Positions 18,051 through 27,423 of a stretch of DNA of 64,000 nucleotides are shown one piece after another. Numbering within the stretch: the first letter of the stretch is position 1; every line of letters starts with the position of its first letter. A program made the position numbers and the translations under genes. The stretch comes from Cyclobacterium sp. SYSU L10401 (GTDB lineage Bacteria > Bacteroidota > Bacteroidia > Cytophagales > Cyclobacteriaceae), in NCBI RefSeq assembly GCF_010993705.1, contig NZ_WOFO01000005.1, positions 186,001 to 250,000 of the forward strand, given 5' to 3'. Below the pieces are notes generated by a model, which saw only the letters and a program-made list of their open reading frames with translations, was not told the DNA's origin and ran no database searches.

Positions 18051-18097
18051 AACTTTACGCAAAAATTAGAAATTTTTAAAGCAAACAGAAATTATCA

Positions 18098-20866
18098 GTG
18101 CATAATATTAAGCTCGCTTTTCTTTCCATAGTTATGGCCATGCTTTTTGGGCAGGCTTCCTTTGGGCAGGAAACCGGGAAAATCGGCTCCTCTGAAATTG
18201 AACTGACTGCTCCAGACACCTTAATTAGGCCTGATGCAAAAGCAGACACCCTGCTTCCCACTTTGCCCGATAGCATACTAAATATTTCCACGGCTGATCT
18301 TGACTCTGCCATCAACCAGGAAATTGGCGATATTACCACAACTATCAATTATTACGCCGAAGACAGTATCGTTTCAGATTTTACTCAAAATAAGGTTTAT
18401 TTATATAAAGGGGCTTGGTTTGAATACGGAAATATCCGGCTGGATGCCGATTATATCATTATAGACTGGGAGAAAAGTGAGCTTTATGCCTCCGGTCTGG
18501 AAGACAGTACGGGCGTGGTACAGGGAACCCCTGTATTCAAGGAAGGAGAAAGCATTTATGAGATCAGAAAAAAGATGCGCTACAATTTCGAAAGCCAAAA
18601 AGCCATCATTTCTGATGTGGTCACCCAACAGGATGAAGGGCTGCTCAGGGGAGAAACCGTCAAAAAAACCAAAGACGGATCGGTTTACCTTAACAAAGGC
18701 TTTTATACCACCTGCGATCTGGTAGAACCTCATTGGCACATTTCCTCTTCGAAAATTAAATCGGTCCGGGGCAAACATGTAATCTCTGGCCCTTTTAACC
18801 TGTATTTTAATAATATCCCCACCCCCCTGGGATTGCCCTTTGGGATTATTCCTGATACACCGGAAGAGAAAACCTCCGGGATCATTTTCCCTTCCTATGG
18901 GGAAGAACAAAGACGGGGTTTTTTCCTCCGGGATTTTGGCTACTATTTTGCTTTTAATGATTATGTGCATACCCGTGTTACGGGAGAGATTTTCTCCAAA
19001 GGTGGTTATGGTGCCAAAACAGCTTCGGTTTATAACAAGAGATACAGATTTAAGGGCGGCTTGAACATAGACTACCAGAAATTTCAAAGTCCTGAAACCG
19101 CAGAACAACCTCTGGAATACGATGCTTTTTGGTTCAGATGGAATCACACCCCCGAATCCAGGGGCAATTCAAGGTTTTCAGCCTCTGCCAATTTCGGAAC
19201 GAAATCCTATAACGACAATATCCTGAATCAGGGAAATTTCCAGCAAAACCAACAATCGGATTTTTCCTCCAATATTTCTTACAGCAAAACCTTTACGGGC
19301 ACGCCTTTCAGCATGTCAGCCAACCTGCGGCATTCTCAAAACCAGGTCACTGACGAAGTAAACCTGTTATTACCAGATGTGGCCGTCAACATGAACCGTC
19401 AAAACCCCTTTAGGAATATCAGGTTCGAGCCGCTAAAAACATTGAACATTGCCTGGAATTTTAATGCACAAAACTCAATCAATAACAGGATTACCCCTGA
19501 GCTCGGGGTAGACCCCGACTTGCAGCAACAAATTGAAGAGTTGGGCCAGCCCAATGCTCCGGATGTACTGCCCTTTACTTTTGCTAATTTGCCTCAACTG
19601 CTCCGGGACGCAGATAATGGCTTCAGACATACCGTACCCATATCCTCAAATTTCAGCCTTTTTCGATTTTTTACCGGTACCGCTTCCATGAACTTTACAG
19701 AGCTATGGTACCTGGACCGGATCAACTATTATTACAATCCTTCTGAAGAGCGGCTGGACCGCATTTTAGAAAGCGGCTTCAACCGCGTCAATTATTACAA
19801 TTCCTCTTTTAACCTATCCACCAATATATACGGATTTTATACCTTTAAAAAAGGATCGAAAATTGAAGCCATCAGGCACCACATGCAGCCTACTTTTGGT
19901 TTTACCAGCACGCCTGATTTCTCAGACCCCAAATACGGGTATTACCAGGAAGTACAAACCAACGCAGAGGGCCGCATTCAAAGGCTTTCCAGGTACCAGG
20001 GGTTCATCTATGGCGGCGCACCCATGGGAGAATCCAAGTCCCTTAGTATCAATATCCGCAATGTAGTGGAAGCCAAGGTAAGAACAGAAAGCGATACCAC
20101 GGAGGCCGAAACAAAAAAAGTACCCATACTTCAAACCTTGAATGTGTCCACCAGCTATAACTTTGCCGTAGATTCCTTTAACCTGGCCCCTCTGAATTTC
20201 AATACCCGAACATCCCTGTTCCAAAACAAATTATCCGTCAACATGAGTGCCAATTTTGATCCTTATGCCACCGGGACCTTCCAGAGCGGAGAAAGACAGG
20301 TGACCAGAAGAGTCAATGATTTTGCCTGGAGAAGGGGACAAGGACTGGGCACGATCCGCCGGGCATCTCTCAATATCAATGGCAGTATCAACCCCAGCAA
20401 AACAGAAAAATCTCCGGGCGAAGTGCAGGATGAGCTCACCAACGAATTTCTGAACCAGGGAGGGCAGATGAACGATTTTGTAGAAAACGAAATCAATAGG
20501 ATAGCCAATGATCCCAGCCAATACATTGACTGGTCCATTCCCTGGAACATGACCTTTGGATATAACCTGAGTTACAATAAAGCTGCTGCCGGCACTACCA
20601 ATATCACCCAGGCCATCAATATTTCAGGTGACCTGAGCCTTTCAGACAAATGGAAAATCAATTTTAATTCCGGCTATGATGTGGCTGCTGCCAGGATCAC
20701 CCAAACCATGATCGGGATTGCCCGTGACCTGCACTGCTGGCAGATGAATGTAAACTGGGTTCCTTTTGGCCGTTTTACCTCCTACAACATCGATATCCGG
20801 GTAAAATCAAATATCTTGAGGGACCTAAAGGTATCCAGAAGAAGGTCATTCTTTGATAGCTTTTAA
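18098..20866 (+). CDS. lptD: LPS-assembly protein LptD-like outer-membrane protein
   Basis: 922 aa. The N-terminal signal peptide ends near FGQASFGQ. The start is a GTG (18098), because the next in-frame ATG (18134) would cut the signal peptide to about 12 residues. After it comes an OstA/LptA-like N-terminal beta-jellyroll (about 80-240) and a large C-terminal beta-barrel rich in Tyr, Asn, Phe and Gly. LptD with LptE moves lipopolysaccharide or lipooligosaccharide from the periplasmic bridge into the outer leaflet. The ~900-aa length fits the Bacteroidota form. Only one close Cys pair is not obvious, so disulfide pairing cannot be assigned. Confidence 0.88.
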   Translation: MHNIKLAFLSIVMAMLFGQASFGQETGKIGSSEIELTAPDTLIRPDAKADTLLPTLPDSILNISTADLDSAINQEIGDITTTINYYAEDSIVSDFTQNKVYLYKGAWFEYGNIRLDADYIIIDWEKSELYASGLEDSTGVVQGTPVFKEGESIYEIRKKMRYNFESQKAIISDVVTQQDEGLLRGETVKKTKDGSVYLNKGFYTTCDLVEPHWHISSSKIKSVRGKHVISGPFNLYFNNIPTPLGLPFGIIPDTPEEKTSGIIFPSYGEEQRRGFFLRDFGYYFAFNDYVHTRVTGEIFSKGGYGAKTASVYNKRYRFKGGLNIDYQKFQSPETAEQPLEYDAFWFRWNHTPESRGNSRFSASANFGTKSYNDNILNQGNFQQNQQSDFSSNISYSKTFTGTPFSMSANLRHSQNQVTDEVNLLLPDVAVNMNRQNPFRNIRFEPLKTLNIAWNFNAQNSINNRITPELGVDPDLQQQIEELGQPNAPDVLPFTFANLPQLLRDADNGFRHTVPISSNFSLFRFFTGTASMNFTELWYLDRINYYYNPSEERLDRILESGFNRVNYYNSSFNLSTNIYGFYTFKKGSKIEAIRHHMQPTFGFTSTPDFSDPKYGYYQEVQTNAEGRIQRLSRYQGFIYGGAPMGESKSLSINIRNVVEAKVRTESDTTEAETKKVPILQTLNVSTSYNFAVDSFNLAPLNFNTRTSLFQNKLSVNMSANFDPYATGTFQSGERQVTRRVNDFAWRRGQGLGTIRRASLNINGSINPSKTEKSPGEVQDELTNEFLNQGGQMNDFVENEINRIANDPSQYIDWSIPWNMTFGYNLSYNKAAAGTTNITQAINISGDLSLSDKWKINFNSGYDVAAARITQTMIGIARDLHCWQMNVNWVPFGRFTSYNIDIRVKSNILRDLKVSRRRSFFDSF

Positions 20867-20920
20867 GTGACACTCCGGAACATCCGTTTATTATACGACC
20901 CTTATCCCCAGCTTTCAGGT

Positions 20921-21484
20921 TTAAACCCTTAATGAACCCCGAAATCCTCTCGCTCCATAGTAGGACTCCGCACCATTGTGGTAAATGAAAACTCTCCCGA
21001 ACCGGAAATCCCCAAAAATTGCTCCTCCAAGCACTCTTATGTCTTTGGGGGTAGCAAGCCAGCTGGAAGTTTTGGTGTCGAAATTCCCGAATTGTTGTAG
21101 GGTAAAATATTCTTCTTCCGTCAAAATATTGATTCCCATTTCCATTGCCATGCCCAGGGCACTGTCTTTAGGTTTATAGGTTTTCCGGGATTCAAGAGCT
21201 TCCCCGTCATAACAAAGACTTCTGCGTCCTTTTGGACTCTCTGGTGAGCAATCGTAAAAAAGGTAGTTCTGACCAGGGTCATCCAACCCGATTACATCTG
21301 GTTCGCCCCCGGTTTCCTCCATGGCCTGCAGGGCCCACATTTTTTCAGGTCTGGACTCGATTTTAGTCTTGATATTGACCCATTTCAGGCCCTTGTGCCG
21401 ATGCATGTTATGCTCAAAGCGAGCCTTCAGAATCTCCAGCAATTTTTTGCTTTGCTCAGCTGACAAGGTTTTGTTCTTTTCCAT
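20921..21484 (-). CDS. DUF4256 domain-containing protein
   Basis: 187 aa from the ATG at 21484. Seventeen further upstream codons are open but begin with a non-ATG. The protein matches the DUF4256 family over its whole length: KGLKWVNIKTKIE, GGEPDVIGLDD, YDCSPESPKGRRSLCYDG and a C-terminal GRVFIYHNGAESYYGARGF. The function is unknown; related proteins turn up as single genes in many bacteria. It converges on lptD with a 54-bp gap. Confidence 0.85.
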   Translation of the reverse strand: MEKNKTLSAEQSKKLLEILKARFEHNMHRHKGLKWVNIKTKIESRPEKMWALQAMEETGGEPDVIGLDDPGQNYLFYDCSPESPKGRRSLCYDGEALESRKTYKPKDSALGMAMEMGINILTEEEYFTLQQFGNFDTKTSSWLATPKDIRVLGGAIFGDFRFGRVFIYHNGAESYYGARGFRGSLRV

Positions 21485-21643
21485 GGTCCTCCAGATGATG
21501 CTATTTGCTATTTTCTTACAAAAATCTTTTAACAAAATCTAAGCCTGCACATAAAGGAAAAAGTAAGTCCCGGAATGTGCCTGGCCCTTTGGGACCTAAA
21601 ACTAAGAATTAATATACAACTCTCAATCGGTCTGAAAATTTAT

Positions 21644-22858
21644 TTAACGTTTTTCTCTGCTAATGGGCATACTCATGCACCTGGGACCCCCTAGGCCTCT
21701 GGAAAGTTCAGAAGAGGGAATTTCCATAACTTCTATCCCAAATTCACGCAAGGCCCGGTTGGTATGCTTGTTGCGATTATAGGAAATCACTTTTCCTGGC
21801 CCGATAGTAAACACATTGGCCCCATCAAACCACTGCTCACGAAGGGCATACTCCTGATTTACCCGGTCGGTACCGATGATCTCCAGCCCGGGGATCTCTC
21901 GCTTCAGGATCTCCCTAAGCTGTTCCTTCAAATGCAGCCGCTTCACATGCACTTCATCCCCTTTATCCTCCTTGCGCACATACAATGAAATCCGCTGCAC
22001 GGACTGTATGGCATCCGGGTAAGTAAGCACCTTGGTTTCATCCAAAATGGTAAAAACCGTGTCCAGGTGCATGAAATTTCTTTTCTTGGGCAAATGGACC
22101 TCATAGATTCGTTCTACCGTACCTGCTGCGATCAGGCTTTTAGCCACGTGGTAGATGGCCTTTTCATCTGTCCTTTCAGAATATCCTATCGCCACCGCTT
22201 TTTCGTTCAATATGATCACATCACCCCCTTCCAGGGAAGCCGGGTTTTGGTGTACATCCAAGGGATACTGCTTGCGGATCTTATGTTTAAATAAAGGGTG
22301 ATTTTCAAAAATACTCCGCACCATATTGGCCTCACGCTGCCGCTCTGGCAAACGCATTCTGGAAAAAATCATTCCACCAGGCACTACGGCAGCCGTATCC
22401 CGCTGAAAGTACAGGTTGGGACAGGGGGGAATCAAAAAGGCCACATCCATAAGATCTGCCAAACCTGCTGAACTTAGCTTCCTCCTCACTTCATGAACTT
22501 TGATGCCCGACATCAATGCCTTGGCGCATTCTGCAACCGAAAGCACGCCTAGCAGCTCTTCTGTCAGGTGCCCCAGCCGGGATGCAAACAAAGCTTCCTG
22601 TATCAATTCTTTTCTCAATTGATCATGAGCCAACACTTCCAGCAATAAATCTTCAAAAAAATAAACGGTTGCTCCGCAATTATCCCGAATCGTCCCGGTA
22701 AAGACATCGTGCTCCCGCTGCATTTCTTCCAAGTAAGGGACATCTTCAAATAAAAGTAATTTCTTATTGTAGGGTGTCAACCTGTCAATCTCTCCTCCGG
22801 GCCGATGCATTAACACCTCCTTGAGGGTTCTGAATTCTGATGCTATAGATAAATGCAT
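21644..22858 (-). CDS. arcA: Arginine deiminase
   Basis: 404 aa from the ATG at 22858 (a TTG three codons upstream is less likely). It converts arginine to citrulline and ammonia. Family motifs: substrate-binding FQRD, EGGDV, HLDTVF, and the C-terminal catalytic Cys in GGPRCMSMP. Full length for ADI. No arcB, arcC or arcD is nearby, so the classical fermentative pathway is not complete here. It lies 59 bp after tyrA on the same strand and may be read through from the aromatic operon or have its own promoter. Confidence 0.93.
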   Translation of the reverse strand: MHLSIASEFRTLKEVLMHRPGGEIDRLTPYNKKLLLFEDVPYLEEMQREHDVFTGTIRDNCGATVYFFEDLLLEVLAHDQLRKELIQEALFASRLGHLTEELLGVLSVAECAKALMSGIKVHEVRRKLSSAGLADLMDVAFLIPPCPNLYFQRDTAAVVPGGMIFSRMRLPERQREANMVRSIFENHPLFKHKIRKQYPLDVHQNPASLEGGDVIILNEKAVAIGYSERTDEKAIYHVAKSLIAAGTVERIYEVHLPKKRNFMHLDTVFTILDETKVLTYPDAIQSVQRISLYVRKEDKGDEVHVKRLHLKEQLREILKREIPGLEIIGTDRVNQEYALREQWFDGANVFTIGPGKVISYNRNKHTNRALREFGIEVMEIPSSELSRGLGGPRCMSMPISREKR

Positions 22859-22917
22859 GTTAATCAATCTACAAAATAATCAGCAATGATTGTTAATGTA
22901 GAAATAAATATTTGCAT

Positions 22918-23766
22918 TTATTCCTTAATATCTAAAATATCCCTGATTTTATTGGCTTCCTGCATTTCCTGATTCAACCCATCCACATCCCCTTCAGCTA
23001 TCATATCTCTGAAATGTGAGAGGTGTTGGATATAACTATCCATGGCCGCCAGTACATTTTTTTTATTTTCTAAAAATATCGGTGCCCACATGGCCGGAGA
23101 GCTTTTTGCCAGTCGAACCGTAGAAGCAAAGCCACTCCCTGCCATATCAAAAATATTCTTTTCGTCACTGGTTTTGTCTAGGACGGTTTTACCCAGAACA
23201 AAGGAAGAAACATGAGAAAGGTGAGATACAAATGCCAGGTGAAGATCATGATCTCCGGGATCCATGAACCGAAGCTTCATGTTCACCGCCTCAAAGATAT
23301 CATAGGCCAGACCTTTCAAGTGTATGTTTGTTTTTTCCATTTCACAAATGATCAAAACCTTCCCATCAAATAAATTCCCCACGGCGGCCCCGGGGCCTGA
23401 ATTTTCTGTGCCTGCGATAGGGTGAACAGCCAGGTACTGATTCCGCTTCGGGTGAGCGGCCATTTGACGACACAGCTGTTCTTTGGTAGAACCAAAATCC
23501 ATGACCAGGGTGTTTGCCCCTACCTGTTCCAGTGTTTTTTCCAGCAAGTCAAAAAGGGTATCCACAGGTGTTGCCAGAATGACTACATCCGTATCCCTAT
23601 CCGGAACCTCCTGCTGTCGGGCAATTAAACCCATTTCCAGAGCCATGTCCAGGTGTTTCTGGCGATTGTCAAATCCTGTAATGTCGCAATCCGGCAATGC
23701 TTTTTTGAGGGCAAGGGCGAAAGAACCACCCAATAATCCCAATCCAATGATATGTATCTTTTTCAT
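22918..23766 (-). CDS. tyrA: Prephenate dehydrogenase
   Basis: 282 aa, monofunctional. It oxidises prephenate to 4-hydroxyphenylpyruvate with NAD(P), the tyrosine branch. The N-terminal Rossmann loop is GLGLLGGS (8-15), followed by DFGSTK and the substrate-binding HPIAGTENSGP. The C-terminal dimerisation helices follow. It lies 6 bp after the aminotransferase gene, consistent with its being a late gene of the aromatic operon controlled by the attenuator at 29.9 kb. Confidence 0.93.
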   Translation of the reverse strand: MKKIHIIGLGLLGGSFALALKKALPDCDITGFDNRQKHLDMALEMGLIARQQEVPDRDTDVVILATPVDTLFDLLEKTLEQVGANTLVMDFGSTKEQLCRQMAAHPKRNQYLAVHPIAGTENSGPGAAVGNLFDGKVLIICEMEKTNIHLKGLAYDIFEAVNMKLRFMDPGDHDLHLAFVSHLSHVSSFVLGKTVLDKTSDEKNIFDMAGSGFASTVRLAKSSPAMWAPIFLENKKNVLAAMDSYIQHLSHFRDMIAEGDVDGLNQEMQEANKIRDILDIKE

Positions 23767-23772
23767 GCTGTA

Positions 23773-24924
23773 TTATTTAGTTAGCCTGTTCAATGCTTCT
23801 TTGATCAATCCTTCGTCAACGCATAGAGAAAAACGGACATGGTCCTTTCCTTTGCTGCCAAATACCATCCCCGGAGTGATGAAGATATCCTTTTCATAGA
23901 GCAGCCGGTCTACCAGTTCCAAAGCCTGCATGCCTTCAGGTACCCTGGCCCAGACAAACAAACCTACGGCCCCTTCATCCACCTCTAGTTGCAACTGCCT
24001 GGCCATTTCCCAAACCAAGGCCCTCCGTCTGGCATAAATGGCATTCATGGAACTGATCCATGAAGCATCCAGGTGAAGGGCAGCCACAGCTCCCGCCTGA
24101 ATACCTAAAAACATCCCGGAATCCATGTTGCTCTTCACCCGCAAAACAGCCTGAAGGTAATCTTTCCTTCCGGACAACATGCCCACACGCCAGCCCGGAA
24201 TATTGAATGTCTTACTCAATGAGTTTAACTCCAGTACATGGTCCATTGACCCGGGAAGGGAAAGAAAACTCAGGGGCTCCTCATTCAAAATAAAGCTATA
24301 CGGATTATCATGAACCAATAAAATATTGTTTCTGCTGGCGAAATTTAATAGTTTGATAAAGAGTTCCCTGGAGCCTTTTGCCCCTGTTGGCATGTGGGGA
24401 TAATTGATCCACATGAGTTTTACCCTGGAAAGGTCCAGGTTTTCCAGGGCCTCCCAGTCAGGTTCCCAACCACTTCGCTCCATCAAATCAAAATACACCG
24501 GCTTTGCTTTTAAAAGTTTGGTTACTGAAGTATAGGTGGGGTATCCGGGATTGGGCACCAATACCTCATCACCCTCATCGAGAAATGCCATAGAAATGTG
24601 CATGATTCCCTCCTTTGAGCCCATCAGGGGAAGGATTTGGGTTTTCGGATCCAGGCTTACCCCATAATTTCTGGAGTAAAAGTCTGCCATGGCCTGTCTG
24701 AGTTCGGCCGTGCCCTGATAGGATTGGTATCCATGGGCATTGGGTAAGGCAGTCGTCTCATGGAGTGCCACCGTTACCCTGGGATCCGGTGGCAGGTCGG
24801 GACTACCTATCCCCATGTTGATAATGGGTTTACCAGCATTTCTGAGTTCCTGGACTTCCTGGAGTTTTTTGGAAAAGTAATATTCCTGTACTTCTTGCAA
24901 TCTTTCTGAATACCCTTTCATCAT
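23773..24924 (-). CDS. Class I/II PLP-dependent aminotransferase (probably aromatic)
   Basis: 383 aa, fold type I. The PLP lysine lies in NSLSKTFNIPGWRVG, and the family's NxPY-type pattern occurs as YPHMPTG and HDNPYSF. It resembles the LL-DAP/aspartate aminotransferase group, but its position between pheA (4-bp ATGA overlap at 24921-24924) and tyrA (6-bp gap) suggests that it aminates phenylpyruvate and/or 4-hydroxyphenylpyruvate. This assignment is inferred from context. Confidence 0.87.
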   Translation of the reverse strand: MMKGYSERLQEVQEYYFSKKLQEVQELRNAGKPIINMGIGSPDLPPDPRVTVALHETTALPNAHGYQSYQGTAELRQAMADFYSRNYGVSLDPKTQILPLMGSKEGIMHISMAFLDEGDEVLVPNPGYPTYTSVTKLLKAKPVYFDLMERSGWEPDWEALENLDLSRVKLMWINYPHMPTGAKGSRELFIKLLNFASRNNILLVHDNPYSFILNEEPLSFLSLPGSMDHVLELNSLSKTFNIPGWRVGMLSGRKDYLQAVLRVKSNMDSGMFLGIQAGAVAALHLDASWISSMNAIYARRRALVWEMARQLQLEVDEGAVGLFVWARVPEGMQALELVDRLLYEKDIFITPGMVFGSKGKDHVRFSLCVDEGLIKEALNRLTK

Positions 24925-25748
24925 TTCCTGTTTTGGTAGGTCCCAAATATTTTCACATCCCCATAGTTCGCTTCAATGGATTCAATTGCCGCATTAAATT
25001 GGCTTTCATCTGCTATCAAGGTATCAATAAAAAAAGTGTATTCCCAGGGCTTACTCATGACAGGTATAGACTGGATTTTGGTCAGGTCCAGGTCATGCGC
25101 ACTCATCACGGTAAGCAATTTGGCCAGCACACCCTTTTCATTGCGAACAGTAATTTTCAAACTGGCTTTGGTAGGCGCCTTGCGCTGTACCGGCTTTTCT
25201 TTTTGAAGAATAATAAAACGGGTGAAATTATCCTTTACGGTCTGTATGTCCCTTGCCAGAATTTCCAATCCATAAAATTCAGCGGCTTTGGTACTGGCCA
25301 CGGCAGCTAGTCCCTGAAGCTTTTGTTCTGAGATTAATTTGGCCACATAGGCAGTATCTACATCATCTACCGGAACGATGTCCGGGTGTCTGGCAAAAAA
25401 TTGCTTGCATTGCAGCAGGGCCATGGGGTGGGATCTGGCTTCCCTGATGTCTGAAAGCTGCTGGCCGGGAAGCACCATCAGGTTATGAGATATGGGCAGG
25501 TAATACTCATCCACTACAAACAAATCATGCCGGTCGATGATGTCGTAGTTCGGCAATATGGCTCCTGCAATGGAGTTTTCTATGGCCATGACCGCAAAGT
25601 CCACTGAACCAGACTCCACGCTTTTGGCCACCTCCTCAAAGGTATTGAAACCAAAAACAGCGATATCCTCTCCAAAATACTGTTGGGCCACCTGGTGATG
25701 AAAGGATCCAAGTACCCCCTGGATGGCAATTTTCAATTTTTTTTCCAA
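24921..25748 (-). CDS. pheA: Prephenate dehydratase
   Basis: 275 aa: PDT domain (about 4-180) with the catalytic NFTRF, then an ACT regulatory domain (about 195-270) with SIPV/SKPWEYTFFID in place of the usual ESRP segment, the Phe-binding site. It makes phenylpyruvate from prephenate. There is no fused chorismate mutase here, as that domain sits on the DAHP synthase. The start is TTG at 25748: an in-frame stop lies five codons upstream and no ATG is available before the conserved KIAIQGVLGS. It begins 5 bp after the DUF486 gene and overlaps the aminotransferase gene. Confidence 0.92.
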   Translation of the reverse strand: MEKKLKIAIQGVLGSFHHQVAQQYFGEDIAVFGFNTFEEVAKSVESGSVDFAVMAIENSIAGAILPNYDIIDRHDLFVVDEYYLPISHNLMVLPGQQLSDIREARSHPMALLQCKQFFARHPDIVPVDDVDTAYVAKLISEQKLQGLAAVASTKAAEFYGLEILARDIQTVKDNFTRFIILQKEKPVQRKAPTKASLKITVRNEKGVLAKLLTVMSAHDLDLTKIQSIPVMSKPWEYTFFIDTLIADESQFNAAIESIEANYGDVKIFGTYQNRK

Positions 25749-25753
25749 TAGCT

Positions 25754-26122
25754 TTACTTTTTAAATATACAATAAACTGAGACCACCAAAAAGAAGAAGC
25801 CTACCAAATGATTCCATCGAAAGCTTTCATTCTTAAAAAACAGGAAAGTAAATATCATGAACACCACCAAAGTGATCACTTCCTGCAATACTTTCAGCTC
25901 CACCAAACTAAACGGACCTCCATTTCCTTTAAAGCCTATCCTGTTTGCCGGAACCTGAAAGAAATATTCAAAGAGTGCAATGCCCCAGCTGATCAACACA
26001 ACAGCTATCAGCCCCAGATTTTCAAACCACTTTAGCTCCTTAAACTTCAAGTGTCCGTACCAGGCAAGGGTCATAAAGGCATTGGATAGCAGCAACAAGA
26101 CAATGGTGTACAAGCCCTTCAT
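25754..26122 (-). CDS. DUF486 / DMT-like membrane protein
   Basis: 122 aa with four hydrophobic helices (about 4-20, 36-54, 74-98, 103-120) and the PANRIGFKGNGGPFS loop of the DUF486 family, an EmaA/EamA-like small multidrug-type relative. The function is unknown. It sits inside the aromatic operon, 18 bp after aroA and 5 bp before pheA, so it is almost certainly co-transcribed. A role in moving an aromatic compound or shikimate intermediate is possible but only inferred from position. Confidence 0.8.
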   Translation of the reverse strand: MKGLYTIVLLLLSNAFMTLAWYGHLKFKELKWFENLGLIAVVLISWGIALFEYFFQVPANRIGFKGNGGPFSLVELKVLQEVITLVVFMIFTFLFFKNESFRWNHLVGFFFLVVSVYCIFKK

Positions 26123-26140
26123 CGTTTTTACAATAGGGCA

Positions 26141-27367
26141 TCAATTTTTAAACACAGGATTTATTCCCAGCAATTCGCAATGCTTCCAGAAACTGGGATA
26201 GGATTTATTCACCACTTCAGGGTCTAAAATGCGCATCTTTGTTTTGGTGATCAGGGGCATAAATGCCATCGCCATGCGGTGATCATCATAGGTCTCTACC
26301 TCCACTATTTCCGGGATTTGCGCTGCAGGAGTAAGGGTAAAGACTCCGGTTCGACCTTCCCTTAGATGGGCCCCGATCTTTGCCAGTTCTCTTTGCAGTG
26401 CATCGATGCGATCGGTCTCTTTGATCCGTAAACTTTCCAGCCCGGTAAAATCTGCTTGCTGACCGGTCAGGGCACAGGTAACGGCTACGGTCTGGGCCAG
26501 GTCGGGGCAATGGGTAAAATCAAATTCAGACAATCCAAGGACCGGTTGTTTTTGCAGCAGGACGCCTCCTTCCTGGAAAGTACTTTTTACGCCCAGGCGA
26601 TCCATAATGGATACGATCCGGGCATCGCCTTGCAGGCTATCCGCTTTCAATCCTTCCAAAAACAACTCGCCAGCTCCTGCGCATGCCAGTAAACTGAACC
26701 AGTAACTGGCTCCTGACCAATCGCTTTCCACCGAGAATGAGGTCGCCTGGTATTCCTGTGGAGCAACCCTGATTTGGTTCCCTTCAAATTGATAATTTAC
26801 GCCAAAGGTTTTCATCAATTCCAGCGTCATGGTGATGTAGGTGCGTGAGCCCACCTTACCGGTAAGGTTCAGGATTAGCCCTTGGGGAAGCAGGGGCGCA
26901 TTCATCAACAGGGCTGAAATGTACTGGCTGCTGACATCTCCCCGAATACTGATTTCACGGGATTTTTGGCCCCCAAAACCTCGGGTCTGAAGAGGAGGAT
27001 AACCTTCCTCTTTCAGGTAGTCAATCTCTGCTCCAATCTCCCTCAGTGCATCCACCAAAATTCCTATGGGCCGCTCGCACATTCTGGGGGTGCCGGTCAG
27101 GGTTTTGATTTTGTTGTTCAGGGCGGCAAAAGCCGTTAAAAACCTCATGGTGGTACCTGCGTCTAGCACATCATAGACTTCAGGATCATCTTTCAGCAAG
27201 CGAATCATGGTCTGGGTATCCCGGGCTTCGGCCAGGTTGGACAAGAGATTTTTTCCTTTGGTGAGGGCATCAATGATCAGTACCCTGTTGCTTTCGCTTT
27301 TTGAAGAAGGCAAGGGTATACGAACCTGACCAAGGGATTCCAGTAAGGGTAAATCAATGCTTTTCAT
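26141..27367 (-). CDS. aroA: 3-phosphoshikimate 1-carboxyvinyltransferase (EPSP synthase)
   Basis: 408 aa. It joins shikimate-3-phosphate and phosphoenolpyruvate to make EPSP. Features: N-terminal PSSKSESNR (shikimate-3-P-binding Lys/Ser), DAGTTMRF, LTGTPRMCERP, and a C-terminal LRIKETDRI and DDHRMAMA. The aligned segments resemble Bacteroidota AroA rather than the E. coli type. Gap to aroB 56 bp, to the DUF486 gene 18 bp. Confidence 0.95.
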   Translation of the reverse strand: MKSIDLPLLESLGQVRIPLPSSKSESNRVLIIDALTKGKNLLSNLAEARDTQTMIRLLKDDPEVYDVLDAGTTMRFLTAFAALNNKIKTLTGTPRMCERPIGILVDALREIGAEIDYLKEEGYPPLQTRGFGGQKSREISIRGDVSSQYISALLMNAPLLPQGLILNLTGKVGSRTYITMTLELMKTFGVNYQFEGNQIRVAPQEYQATSFSVESDWSGASYWFSLLACAGAGELFLEGLKADSLQGDARIVSIMDRLGVKSTFQEGGVLLQKQPVLGLSEFDFTHCPDLAQTVAVTCALTGQQADFTGLESLRIKETDRIDALQRELAKIGAHLREGRTGVFTLTPAAQIPEIVEVETYDDHRMAMAFMPLITKTKMRILDPEVVNKSYPSFWKHCELLGINPVFKN

Positions 27368-27423
27368 GAATATATATTCTTATAGGTGGATGGTAAATTG
27401 AGGAATAATGACACACGCAATGC

